Below, one piece after another: positions 9,125-19,605 of a stretch of 28,148 nt of DNA (its first letter is position 1; each line of letters begins with the position of its first letter). The notes under the pieces are model-generated. The model worked only from the letters and a program-made list of their open reading frames with translations, was not told the origin of the DNA and made no database searches. Location of the stretch: assembly GCA_033296885.1 (NCBI GenBank), contig MU864093.1, forward strand, positions 1 to 28,148, read 5' to 3'. The position numbers and the translations under genes were made by a program. This stretch comes from Triangularia verruculosa (Eukaryota > Ascomycota > Sordariomycetes > Sordariales > Podosporaceae).

Positions 9125-10895
9125 GGCTGGTGGTGATATTTTCTTTTTCCCTTCTGTATCCACGGAGGTAGGTGGACGATCTCGGTGAAATTCGAAGTGA
9201 ATGGAGTCTGGCGGACCTGTCAGTAGTGGCGCGGTAGACTCGGGGGATTTATTCGGAGGATTACTCTTGGGGGGGGAGGGTCGGCTTCTTCGGCGGTATC
9301 TTACCCAATCGAGCTGATGTGCTGCTGCGAAGCCCAGAAGCTACCGCGAGCAGTTGGCCAAACTGTCTGGCCCTTTCGGAAAGGGGAACCGGAGTAACTT
9401 TTGAGGTTTATTCGCCGCCCGCACCGCGTTTATAAACCCAAAGAAACCAAGCCCAGGACTACCAATTGATAACGGTTACCTAGGGGCGGAGCAGTTGGGA
9501 GGCCAGATAATTCATGAGCTGCATTTAACCTCGTACTGGGGCATGGAACCAACACTCTTGAGTGCGCGGGAACTAAAATAGTTAGCTTGTGATTAGGATA
9601 GCGAGCGTTGAAGACCGTAAAGGCAAAATACTAGCTCCAGCCAGGCGGCTTGATCGGACTTTCCCCTGGAGCTCCGGAGCCCAGCGCAGGGCAAAGTGGT
9701 GTCTACCTACCTACCAAAGTCCTATGGGGCCTAAATTCTCAACCAGCCAAGGTAAACTTGTGGGAACCCATGATGCCACTTGTGTAACTCCTCATCGCTA
9801 CCGCATCACAACATGACTTCTCACAAGCCGGACTTAGATGTAAACAAGGAAAGATCTCACCATCAGGCCGGGGTTCCCCACACACAGGGCCATCAGCCGC
9901 CACCGAAGGGGAACAAATGCATCTGAGCCCCGAATGCCACATTGATCGGCAATCCCGGTCCCCCTCCACCACAGCTGAACCAGACTCACGGACGTTAGAA
10001 TGGCAGGGAAGACTGCCGGCGTTCGGTGGCTTCGGCACACGCGATTGCATCGACGATGATAAGGGATAGTATGACTCCGGGTGCCCATTCCGATTCCTCG
10101 GGCCAGTTCGTAGTATTAGATCAGATGCCAGAATGTCATTATGATGATACCGGAAGTGCAGTCGGAGAAGTTCGGAGTTGCAGGCTCGTCATTTGGTGCA
10201 AACCCCGAGTTCCGGCAAGTCGAGGTTCACGAGAGCCCAACCCCCACCACCTCGTTGCTTACATGGTTAATAAGCTAGCAACGCCAACAAGTGGGTTGCA
10301 AGATTACTACGTCCGGTCTTTGCTCTTAGACATTGAACTGTCTCCGATGGGCCTCCTTCTTATGACACGTTTATGGATCAGCTCGACAGAAATAAGCGCC
10401 CTTACCTATTGACCCTATGGCCTGCCACCATGGCCACCTTACCCCGACCTTCAAGACGCTCAGGTTCACATCACGCATCGACCGAAACCAAAAGGTTTTT
10501 AAAATATGCTATTTTTTTTCTTTAGTATGAGTACACCATTCACCGGTTCTTTCAAAGGCTCAAGGAACCAGCAACAGAAAAATAACGGTCAAGTCCAGCG
10601 AACCCAACAAGTTTCGAAGGCCAAACGCTAAATGACCCAGCCAACCCTCCCGTCTATCCGCCAAATGATACAATATCCTGCATGCAACAACAATATATTC
10701 ATCTCCCCAACACTAGTTTTCATAATGACAGCCCAAATCCACCATGCTTGTCCTATGCCATGACACCCAAACTCCACCCCTTTGCCCCAGTCTAAAACAC
10801 ACAAGGTTCGCTGCAAACAGCCTCGAAAAATTCGGGCATTGGGTATCTTGGTCAAAAGAAAGAAAAAAAAGGAAATTCGCTGAGGCTTCCCGACT
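9125..10895. other. Intergenic region between two minus-strand genes
   Basis: Holds the promoter side of the 8226-9124 gene (a symmetric TTTATAAA at about 9429-9436 lies about 300 bp upstream of its ATG) and the 3' UTR of BRF1 (A/T-rich 10495-10520 and 10855-10875). A 128-codon open frame at 10026-10412 has no recognisable features and no good start context. No RNA gene found. Confidence 0.55.
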
Positions 10896-13535
10896 TTACC
10901 AGGGATTATAGCCACCCCCGCCCTCTTCCTCATCGTAATCGGGCTGCTCAGCATACTCCTGGCCATAGTCCTCTTCCGTATGATGGTAGTCGCCCTCCTC
11001 CTGGTGGTAATCGCCTTCCTGGTCTTCTTCCATGTCGGCGTCGGCGACGGCATCGTCCTTAGCGGCAGCCGTTGGCGCAGATGGAGCAGCCTGGTCGGGA
11101 ACATCGGTCATCTCGGCATCATCGCCCCCCTCTCCGTCATCGCTGCCTGCAGCACTGGCAATGCCACTCTGAGTTCCGGCGGAGCCGGGCGCGTCCGGGT
11201 TGATTGTGAAAAGGTTGCCCATTGCTCCATAATCAATCTTCCTGCTGACAGCAAGCGCGCGAGCCTGGAGCATGTTCGCAGTAGCTTCCTCGGGGGTATC
11301 AGCGGGACCTGCCTGACCCTCTCCAATCCGGGCCTTCTTCCCCGAACTCTTCTTCTTAGGCTTGTTCTTAGCCATTTTTTGTTCAAAGAGTTTCTGCTGT
11401 TGCTTTCGCAAGTAGTCCTTGTTCTGGTTAAACCAGATTCGAGTCTTGATCTCTCGGTCCTCTTCAGACAACTGGCAATACATGACTTCCGGATCATCTG
11501 CAAACTCATCCTCGCGCACAATGGGGTCGAGAAGAGGGTCCAAAGCGACACTAAGAGGGCTGGGGGTCGCGGCGGTTGAGGAAGTAGCAGAGGTCTCCTC
11601 GGCCAAAGGGCCGTTGGACGGAGCCTCACTCGGCTGGGAGGCACCCACAGCGGAAGCCCGCTCGACAGGGCCCTCGATGCCAGTAATCTCCTCGGCAGGA
11701 GCCTCTTCGACAGGATCCTCCGCAGCGGAGGTCTCTTCGGGTAGCTGAATGCCCACTTCCTGTGCAAGCTGCTGCGTCTCACGCAGAACGTCTTTAACAA
11801 CCTTAGCATTGGCCGGATCGTTCATGATGTTCTCCACTTCGTCTTCAAGACTCTCTTCATCCGCCAGCCACGCCTCGTCGATCACCAGTTGAGGTTTGGG
11901 TTGCTTGTCCTTCTTCTGAGAGCCCTCCTTCGTATGTTCGTCGCTGGCGGGAGTATCGTTGGCCACGGCGGCCGGAGGCTCTCTAGGCTTGATCTTGACG
12001 GGAAGTGGAAGTTCAATGCCTTGCTGGCGTGCCATCGCCATCTCACTGGTCGCATCGTACTCCTCGATGACTTCTTCATCTTCGGCAAACTCACGGGCCA
12101 ATGCTTCCACCTCCATACCATCGTCGAGCGTTCCCAAGCCACCGAGCAGCAGGGACTTTTCATGAGCAGTCAAGAGATCCTTGGGTTTCTGTTTGGTCTG
12201 GTCCTTGGGCTGCCCATTGGGAGTAGGAGGAATAACGAAGCCATCTTTGTCCACGTTGGGAGCAAAACTTGCTTCAGCCCCAGGGGCCTGAGTCTCAGCA
12301 TCTGAGCAGGTTCTCTGTCTCTTGGACGGGTGCTGCTCGTCTGACTCTTGCGGCTCTTCGTCATCCGAGGAGGTTGTCTGTCTCTTAGATGGGTTCTGTT
12401 CGTCGGAATCATGAACATCGGCAGTGTTGTCTGAAGCCGCCTTTCTCTTCTTTGCTCTCTTCGGATGTTGTTCAAGCCATTCTTTGGTCTGCTTGTAAAC
12501 AGACGGTGGATCATGAGAAGCAGCCGGTTGCAAATTTTCACTCTCCGACAAGAAGTCCTTAATCGTGAGATTGGCGGCGGGAAGAACGGCAAACTCGGCC
12601 ATGCGCTCCTGCAGAGTGGCCATGGTGACCTTGGCGATGTAAACAACCTCGCGAACCGTTCGGCGGTAGTTGTGTGCGCGAGCAGCCATGATGAGCGCGG
12701 CGCCAGAAACACCAGCGGGCCGACGACCGATGCTGATATTGTCCTTGATCATTCGCCGGGCAATGCGAATGGCTGCGTAGGCGATGAGTTTGGTGTCGCT
12801 AAGGAACTCCAGTTTGCTGGCGAAGCGCCAGATCAAATCCTCGATTGTGACAGGATTGTACCCATGGCTGAAATGCGGGAGTCGCCTCAGGAGCTCTTTG
12901 TAGTTTCGACCGAGAAGGAACACATCGACTTTGACGATATCGGCCAGATCAATAAGCATGATCTGATGTTGGTTTTTTATTCGACAGGCCGTATACATGC
13001 AAACAGACGCAACGTTGGGCTTCTTCCGGCCACGGGTGAAGTTGGTGTTGACCGCTTGCTTGTAAATATCGAGGGCGGTCTCCGCGATCTCTTGAGGCAC
13101 ATGGAGTTGATATACCATTTGGTTCATGAGGTTCCTAGCCTCTCTTTCGGCTTGTTCACGGGCTTCTTTGAGGCCTTCGCCAGGAACTCGCCGAAAGGAC
13201 AAACCAGCCCCAGAGGGGCGCACCCCGCCTTGGCCGGCACCGACAAAGCTGCCTTGGACGATAGCAGCTCCGTTCGAACTCTCGCCGAACATGATCTCAG
13301 CGACGATATCGTTTTCGCTGATGACCAAACCGCAGTCCTGACAGATGCCATTTTCGATATCTGTGCTTTTGCAATTTCGACAAGTTGGCTTGTTGGAATT
13401 GTTTGATGAAGCATTGGCCTGGGTGGCTGGGGCAGGCGAGGCGGATGGAGCCACCGATGAAGCTCTCTTGCGCTCCTCGTTGTTCATGATACGGCGCACC
13501 GCATTCATCTTCTGCTTCTTCGGTTTAGGCGGCAT
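10896..13535 (-). CDS. BRF1: TFIIIB subunit BRF1 (TFIIB-related factor)
   Basis: Intronless, 879 aa, ATG at 13535. BRF1 joins TBP and BDP1 to form TFIIIB, which recruits RNA polymerase III to tRNA and 5S genes in the nucleus. The order of domains is diagnostic: a zinc ribbon with Cys52, Cys55, Cys65 and Cys68 (CRNC, CQDC); a linker with SFRRVPGEG; cyclin fold 1 at about 137-221; cyclin fold 2 at about 230-317 (YAAIRIARRMI, RRPAGVSGAALIMAAR). Then comes a long disordered acidic region and the C-terminal homology block (EEDREIKTRIWFNQNKDYLR at about 691-710, SRKIDYGAMGNLF at about 774) that binds TBP in yeast. Yeast BRF1 is about 600 aa; the extra length here is in the disordered linker and an Asp/Glu/Tyr-rich tail. 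The linker holds a near-duplicate SDEQNPSKRQ / SDEQHPSKRQ. Divergent from the DUF1349 gene. Confidence 0.96.
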   Translation of the reverse strand: MPPKPKKQKMNAVRRIMNNEERKRASSVAPSASPAPATQANASSNNSNKPTCRNCKSTDIENGICQDCGLVISENDIVAEIMFGESSNGAAIVQGSFVGAGQGGVRPSGAGLSFRRVPGEGLKEAREQAEREARNLMNQMVYQLHVPQEIAETALDIYKQAVNTNFTRGRKKPNVASVCMYTACRIKNQHQIMLIDLADIVKVDVFLLGRNYKELLRRLPHFSHGYNPVTIEDLIWRFASKLEFLSDTKLIAYAAIRIARRMIKDNISIGRRPAGVSGAALIMAARAHNYRRTVREVVYIAKVTMATLQERMAEFAVLPAANLTIKDFLSESENLQPAASHDPPSVYKQTKEWLEQHPKRAKKRKAASDNTADVHDSDEQNPSKRQTTSSDDEEPQESDEQHPSKRQRTCSDAETQAPGAEASFAPNVDKDGFVIPPTPNGQPKDQTKQKPKDLLTAHEKSLLLGGLGTLDDGMEVEALAREFAEDEEVIEEYDATSEMAMARQQGIELPLPVKIKPREPPAAVANDTPASDEHTKEGSQKKDKQPKPQLVIDEAWLADEESLEDEVENIMNDPANAKVVKDVLRETQQLAQEVGIQLPEETSAAEDPVEEAPAEEITGIEGPVERASAVGASQPSEAPSNGPLAEETSATSSTAATPSPLSVALDPLLDPIVREDEFADDPEVMYCQLSEEDREIKTRIWFNQNKDYLRKQQQKLFEQKMAKNKPKKKSSGKKARIGEGQAGPADTPEEATANMLQARALAVSRKIDYGAMGNLFTINPDAPGSAGTQSGIASAAGSDDGEGGDDAEMTDVPDQAAPSAPTAAAKDDAVADADMEEDQEGDYHQEEGDYHHTEEDYGQEYAEQPDYDEEEGGGGYNPW

Positions 13536-14739
13536 GGTGGGCGATTTGATACGTAATCCGTCTCAAGCACTGCTGTTCTTGCTGTATGATGGAGGGGTGA
13601 AGGTGGGAGTGAGGTTGATGTTTGCTGATTGGAGAGAGTCGCGAGGGTGAGCTGTGAGATGAAGTTTTTTGGCTGCCAGCTGCAAGTCGCAAAGGTGCAG
13701 GCAAGCAAACCGACCGACGGCGTTCGTCGCCCACCAGGAACAGCTTCCGCGGGGCTCTGCCGGGTGAGGGTGCAGAGTCGCGATCTTGAAGCTGGAGAAT
13801 GGCGACTGGGGAGAGGCAGTGATATCTTCAGGAAAGGCAACTCTCTCGTGATGATGAGGACGAGGAGAAAGGTGTAATGCGATTGGGTAGAATCCTGGCC
13901 AAGGTGATACTGGTGTGGGAGGACTTCTGCGAAGTGAGAATGCTGGTGGGGATTTGAATTTTGGGAAACTGGAGGAATGGTCAAGCGGGGTGTGTGGGCA
14001 CAGCAAAAAAAAGTCGGAGGAAAGCTCGGACCACCCGCTGAGTCAACAGCTTGACAGGGGTACGAACGTCAAGATTCGAACACTGCTCAAATCATCTTTT
14101 TTGCATTTGACCCCTCGGCCAACAATGCAGTCAGACAACAAAGCACTGCTATTTCTCCTAGTTGCCGGCGGATCCAGCATTTCCCCTTGAGATTCTTTGT
14201 GCACCACTCCTGGGCCAAACTGCCAGTGTGTCCTCAAGCCTCGCTGATTGCCTGCACTCGCCCGTCCTCAATTCACTTCGTCACCGACCGCGTTCCATTG
14301 TCAGCAGAGCAACCATGTGGAATTACGGGCCGCCCCTCCTCCTCCTTCCATTTCGATGTTTGACATTCCCACATTGCCGCAGCGACAAACCTTGAATGAG
14401 TCCACCGCCAGGCGGAGCTGCCAATTCGGCTGCTTTCTCAGCTGGGCAACTCCGACAGTAACAGCGGCTCAAATGCCGTGCTTGAACACAATCCTGTCCG
14501 GAAGGAAGACCACCCCGCTTCCTTCGACGGCCAGCAGCCGGCGTTGCGACCCCACTGCGATGCCCCCTCCTCAGCGATTCGAGCGACCACATGCCGTGAT
14601 GTTTCGTCGACAGCAGCTCATGTTTCTTTTTCTCGTATTTGTATATAGCTGTCTGTGTTCACACCTTAAATATAAATATCTGCTCTCCCCTTCTCTGTTC
14701 TCACTCGCTCTACAACACCAATCTGAGCCGCTAGCCACC
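13536..14739. other. Divergent promoter region, BRF1 (-) and DUF1349 gene (+)
   Basis: About 1.2 kb between two divergent start codons. The right half has a TATA element at 14671 and a C/T-rich start region (14681-14720) serving the plus-strand gene. On the BRF1 side the transcribed strand reads as a C/T-rich leader (13560-14000). Overlapping open frames here are of biased composition and have no motifs. Confidence 0.6.
14671..14678 (+). promoter_or_regulatory. TATA box of the DUF1349 gene
   Basis: TATAAATA, 69 bp upstream of the ATG at 14740 and followed at once by a pyrimidine-rich tract. This spacing gives a leader of only about 30-40 nt. A strong TATA with a short leader suggests a regulated or highly expressed gene (inference). 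Confidence 0.65.
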
Positions 14740-15377
14740 ATGTCTTCCTTCACCATCCGCGCCCCTCCGGCGTCCGATATCTGGCGCAAGCCCCCCTCCA
14801 CAGACATCTTCAACGGTACTCTTCCCTCTTCCCCTTTTCTCAATTCCCGCCTTACTAACCTTCCAAACCAGCCCCCTCCACCACCCCCTCCCACCTCCAA
14901 TCCACCGCGGCCCTCCCCTCCTTCCTATCCGCCGCCGTAACCTTCAAGGTCCCCTACACCCAGCAATACGACCAAGGCGGCATCCTCCTCACCTTCAACC
15001 ACCCCTCCTCCCCCAAAAACAAGTGGATCAAAGCCGGCATCGAGTACTACAACGGCACGCCCCGCCTCTCGGTGGTATCCTGCGACAACTGGGCCGACTG
15101 GTCCGTCGGACCCCTCACCGAGGATCCCTCCGGTACCCCCTGGACGACGGTCAGCATCCAGAGAGAGGGCGACGATAATGGAGTCGGTTTCTGGGTGTAC
15201 CAGATCCTGTCCACCGGCGAGAAGATCCCGGTGAGGGAGATCTGCTGGGTGTATGGCCTGGACGAGGTGGATCAGTGGGACGTGAAAGTCGAGGCTATGG
15301 CTGCCAGGCCGGCCAAGGGAGATTTGGGTGAGCTTGAGGTGGAAGTCAAGGACATGAGTATCAACTGGAAGGAGTAA
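14740..15377 (+). CDS. DUF1349 family protein (concanavalin A-like fold)
   Basis: Two exons, 14740-14815 and 14872-15377 (193 aa). The intron 14816-14871 has a GTACTC donor, branch ACTAAC at 14854-14859 and an AACCAG acceptor. The ATG sits in GCCACCATG, close to optimal. The product shows the DUF1349 pattern: VTFKVPYTQQYDQGGILLTF, then KWIKAGIEYYNGTPRLSVV, a SCDNWADWS block, VSIQREGDD, and the end FWVYQI...REICWVYG. Members are intracellular beta-sandwich proteins, annotated in yeast as related to enolase-region regulators; a biochemical activity is not established. There is no signal peptide. Like the SGNH gene, the 5' half is C-rich and the 3' half G-rich on the coding strand. Confidence 0.9.
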
Positions 15378-16871
15378 ATTCATGGCGTGGACAGACAACC
15401 TGGCTAAGAGTTAGTTGCGAGGTAATATTAAGCAAACACATCCACTATCACATCACATCACAGCAAGCAAACGAACAGGAACCAAAGTTTTTGAGGTGGC
15501 CGACTCTTTTCGTCTCCCATTAATCCTATTGACCTTAAGCAAAGTAGGACTAGGTTGTATATGGCTTTTTGGGGGCAAGCCTTGTTGTCATGAAACCTCA
15601 AGGCCCTCAAAAAAAGATTGACAAAAAGAAGATTCGTTACATCATCATCAAAGTCGATAAAAACAAAATGAATGTGTTTTGTTTCCTTCTTTCCAAGTCC
15701 AAGCAAAAAAATATTACCAGCAATCCATGCAGGCCTATTTCCACCATCCAAGTTTCAGTTTTCGACCCTTCCCAACCATGATCATCCTGATTGTTGTTGG
15801 TTGACCAAGCATTTGTCGATTTGTTGCAAACAAAAAGACAAAAGAAATGAAGTTGTGTTCCGTGTGTGTGAGTGTGTATTTTTTTGGGTGTGTTTTGCTG
15901 TTATAAAAATGCAATGGGGTGCGAGATTCAAGCTGCCCCGGGTATTGTTGTTCAATCTGAGAGTGGTGTTGGAGTCGCCAATCTGTGTTTCCAAAGAAAA
16001 CGCCAGGGAAAGACACAAAAAGGTTAAGCTATGTAAGTTGAGATGTTCCGTTCCGTTCCCATGTCCCAAAACTGAAAAAGCAAAAAAAGGTGTCACCAAG
16101 CCTAGCAAGCTAGGCAAGAGACGGGAAAAAAGGTACACAATCCATGGTTGGGGGGTTTGAGCTTTTTTTTCGTAGTTTTTCTCGGTGTGGGGAGATGAGC
16201 GTGTGCGGCGAAAGACGTGTTTTTGTTGTCCCCAATATGAATGAGGTTGACGGTGAGGGTATCGATGAGAAAAAGCATCCTGTTCTGACAACGCCTGTCA
16301 AAAGTCCTTGCATATATCTCCGTGTGTGAATCGATCGACCAGAGAAGACTAGCTCCCCAGCCAACTAGAAGCACTCCAGAAAATGCAGTGACGGAAAAAC
16401 AAGTCCCAAAACAGCCCGACATTCCAAAGGCAGAGAAATTAAAGCAAAGAAGAGATTCAGAGAGCAGAGGGGAAGGGTTTTGTGAGCTGCGGCAATGTCT
16501 CCTCTCTTGCAGCAACACTCACATCGTGTATCGGCATTAGGCCCCTCTCACTCCGCAAATCTTGTACATCCAAACAGTTATTGGTCGGCCAACCTTGAGC
16601 GAAGTGAAGAGATTTCAGTGTGAATGAAATGTCTCCCAAATGGTGTTTCCAATCTGATGTGAAGATCTGGGAGCTGTGGATGAGAAAAGACCCAAACGCC
16701 GGATGTTGAGTAAGAGCAAGAAAAGACGCGAGCCCATCACCGTCGAGCCCCTCGAAATACGCAATCCAAATGTTCACCTTCCTGCCCTGTGTAGATTCCT
16801 CCTTGTTATGCCTTGGTAATGCCAGATACCTGTCTGCTGCCTTCCACGCGTGCAAGGTTTAGCTCACCCTC
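15378..16871. other. Convergent 3' region, no gene seen
   Basis: About 1.5 kb between the ends of the DUF1349 (+) and BTB (-) genes. Rich in A and T runs (15607-15720, 15820-15900, 16075-16190), as expected for two 3' UTRs. The longest open frame (169 codons, minus, 16291-15782) is His/Thr/Ser-rich without motifs and ignored. No repeat or RNA gene recognised. Confidence 0.6.
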
Positions 16872-17861
16872 TCAGATCGTCTTGGGAGTCCGCGCATTGC
16901 TCGCATCAATGACGTCGTCGAGGTGGTTGCACATGGCAACAAACAGATCAAAGAACAACTTCCCACTTGCCTCGCCGTACACGTTGTCGCTGCCGCACTT
17001 CTCCATCTCGGCCTGCATGGTGCCACTGCGCTTGAAGGTCTTGCGGCACCGGATGATGAGTGCTAGGTAATGGGCGCGCAGACGGCTGTCCGAGTCGGGC
17101 GTGTTCGCGTAACAGTACTGCGCGCTGCGGAGGATAGTGCCAACGTCGATGCCAGCTTGCAATCCTTGCTTCCGCAACGCCAGTCTCTTGAGCTCCTCCA
17201 GTCCAAAGCGATCAGCGGCACAGTAGATGGCCGTGTCGCGAAGGATGTGTTGGCTGATGCCCGAGAGAAACACGGTCGCCTCGACAGCCGCAGGGGTCTG
17301 GGGGGTTTGGCCTGCGCGGCCACCTCCGAATTTAGGTGAGTCGTTGATCGTCGGGGAGGTTTGGGGCGTGACCCGACGGGGAAGCGAGTCCTCAAGCTCC
17401 CAAGAGTTGCGCTGCTTGTTGTGCAACAAGCGGGGGTAATAGTCGCCCTTGTAGAGATATTCGAGAATCCCGCTGAAGACCTCTGGCTCCTCGTCCGGGA
17501 GGGAGATCCTTCTATTCTGCGCATCGGTGAAGTTGCTCCGAATCACCCTCTCGAAAAAGGGTGACTGGCAGAGCACATCCTCGTGCGCTGCAAACAGTCG
17601 TGCCTCAGCGCCTACCACCAGGGTGACGATGGGTGAGGGGGCAAGAGACTTGTCGTTGGGCCTCGACTGCACACTTTGCATGCGCGAGGTCTCGTCGTTG
17701 AGCGACCGTTGCAATTTCGACACTTTTTGGGCATCCCGCACGGAGCCCTTCCTCATCAGCCTCGCGGCCTTGTCCACGCGGTGTTGTGAATCCATCGTCG
17801 TCGAGGCAGCCTCCCGCTGGGAGGTGCTGACGTCACGGCTTCGAAACGAACGCTTGAACAT
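16872..17861 (-). CDS. BTB/POZ domain protein
   Basis: Intronless, 329 aa, ATG at 17861 (ACCATGTTC). Residues 1-75 are basic, Ser-rich and probably disordered. The BTB/POZ fold runs from about 78 to 147: PIVTLVVG, then FAAHEDVLCQSPFFERV, the LPDEEPEVFSGILEYLYKGDY signature, ending before a Ser/Thr/Pro insert (about 150-195). The C-terminal part (ILRDTAIYCAADRFGLEELKRLA, given here in two stretches: ILRDTAIYCAADRFG and LEELKRLA) matches the helical region after BTB in fungal proteins. Such proteins dimerise and some are adaptors for cullin-3 ubiquitin ligases; that role is not shown here. No kelch, MATH or zinc-finger domain is present. The 5' leader is long and holds an ATG-poor trinucleotide tract. 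Confidence 0.9.
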   Translation of the reverse strand: MFKRSFRSRDVSTSQREAASTTMDSQHRVDKAARLMRKGSVRDAQKVSKLQRSLNDETSRMQSVQSRPNDKSLAPSPIVTLVVGAEARLFAAHEDVLCQSPFFERVIRSNFTDAQNRRISLPDEEPEVFSGILEYLYKGDYYPRLLHNKQRNSWELEDSLPRRVTPQTSPTINDSPKFGGGRAGQTPQTPAAVEATVFLSGISQHILRDTAIYCAADRFGLEELKRLALRKQGLQAGIDVGTILRSAQYCYANTPDSDSRLRAHYLALIIRCRKTFKRSGTMQAEMEKCGSDNVYGEASGKLFFDLFVAMCNHLDDVIDASNARTPKTI

Positions 17862-19605
17862 GGTGGCGGTTTAGTTGTATCGGGTTATCACGAGGCTAAT
17901 AATGATGGTGGTTATGGTGATGGTGATGGCAATGGTGATGATGGTGGTTTAGGATCGTTAAAGACTCGAGGCGTGCGGGATGAGGCAAAAAGACAGCGAA
18001 GGGAAAGACAGACTAGGTCTGAATTACTGTAGCTGCCTTCTTTCCATCTATGTTCTCTAGAGAGTGACGAAAATAATGAATGAAGGCCCGAAGGAAAAGC
18101 AAGAGCAAAAGAGAGGGAGAGAGAGAGAAAGGCACAAAACGATTGACGGGGTCCGGGGGTGGAGAGGTCCTGGAGAGAGAACTCCAGAAAGACTCCAGAG
18201 AGCTTTGCGACCCGTTGGCTGTGTGAAGAGGGGGGGGAAGGAGAAAAAGAAGAAACGGACGAAAAGCAGCCGGGGGGTGGGAAAGTATTTATGTCAGGAG
18301 GTGGGGGTGACACCAAGAGAGGTGTGTGCCTGGAAATGATCCATGATCGACGAGAAAACAAGCAGGGCTGGGGGCAGCTGCAGCTGTTCTGTGCTGTCAC
18401 TTATGCATGGCCGGCTGTCAATCGCCGTCGACAAGCTTCCTTGGGCATTGTCACTGTCTACCAGATGGTGACACATGGCTTGTACGCAATTGACCTATTG
18501 CGCGGCATCTTGCGATACCTTCTCGATCCCAACGCGGCCATGGTCGTCGTCAGCCCTGGGGACATGGAAGTTGTGAATTTGGCGTGCAAAGGGAAGGGGC
18601 CCTGGCTGTGGGTTCAGGTTGTCGACCAGGGTTGCACTTCAGATGAGGGGTAGCTCCATCCCCGAACTTCCATCACAGACACTCAACTGGTGCCGAGTTA
18701 GCTAAGAGAACGCTTCTGATTTCCTGAGGGCGCCCACTTACTTGATTCCTGTATTCTTCATTGGATCCAATTAAACGGACAAATGAGGTGCCAGTGCCGT
18801 TGTATTTGCATCGTTCAGAAAACGAGGAAACGGTTCCAACAGGTCGCTGAGTTTGCCTCTGCGGGGCACGTGTTCAGCAACCCTCCACTAACAGCGCAGC
18901 AAGAATCGGTTTCACGGCACAGCCTCGCCCACCGGCGCTTGCTGCTCTCTTCTGCACACCCGGGAGGTCTCGGTGGATGCTCGCTTCTAACAGGAGTGTG
19001 TGTACAGAGATCCAGTCACACTAGCCACGCGGCAGAATTACCTCCCAATGGCAGACTCCTCTCATTGGGCCGTCATGGTGAGAATTCTGCACTCCGACCC
19101 GACGGGACTGGCGGTATCCGCACAATTCCATGTCAAGTTGATGATGGATAAAATTCACATCTGGATGATGACTGGTTAGAACGGTGGAGCCAGGGCTACC
19201 CCACATGAACCATTGTGGTGGGAATGTGGGACCGATTTAAGACAAGATGGGGCAGGCGGGCCGCATCGACGCGCCTCTTGGCCTGCCAGGGCTCCCTAAG
19301 CTTCACCACAAGCTATTCCCTGTCAGATGTTGCCCATGACTTTATGGTCGAGTGTCAGCACCTTGTAGGGCATGATAACCTGGAATTTCTTCTATCCTCT
19401 TCCGCCATTCAGTTGTACAGTACAAGTACAGGGCAGAACCTCTGTCTCGGTCATAACGATACCAATCTTCTCTCGACAATATAATGATGCATGTTAACGC
19501 CGCAATCCTGCACATGAGTCACCCTCTTCCACCGACAGATAATGTACCCTCCCAGCCGCCTTGCACCACCAGGCTGGGCATCAGCTTATTTCCTTGTCAT
19601 CCTGT
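17862..19605. other. Intergenic region: BTB leader and promoter
   Basis: About 1.7 kb. Next to the BTB start there is a GGT/GAT-rich tract (17901-17947) and, further out, a purine run on the plus strand (18095-18130, GAGAGGGAGAGAGAGAG), which reads as a CT-rich leader for the minus-strand BTB gene. An ATAAATAC element on the minus strand near 18284 is a possible TATA. From 18660 to 19605 I see nothing that looks like a gene. Confidence 0.55.
17901..17947. repeat. GGT/GAT trinucleotide-rich microsatellite
   Basis: Irregular run of ATG-GTG-GTT-ATG-GTG type triplets (ATGGTGATGGTGATGGCAAT and flanks), about 45 bp, ending about 40 bp upstream of the BTB gene start codon. On the transcribed strand it reads as CCATCACCATCACC within the 5' leader. 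Confidence 0.7.

Noticed and set aside
10026..10412. 128-codon plus-strand frame between the CxC-protein gene and BRF1
   Set aside because: No family, no start context, no intron signals; lies in a spacer with scattered short open frames on both strands.
12465..13406. 313-codon open frame antisense to BRF1
   Set aside because: It lies opposite the conserved zinc ribbon and cyclin folds and has no motifs of its own.
14248..14940. 230-codon plus-strand frame overlapping the DUF1349 start
   Set aside because: It reads through the TATA box and the intron and ends in poly-Pro from C-rich sequence; the spliced DUF1349 model explains the region.
15782..16291. 169-codon minus-strand frame in the convergent 3' region
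   Set aside because: Low-complexity His/Thr/Ser translation in A/T-run DNA, with no motif and no good start context.
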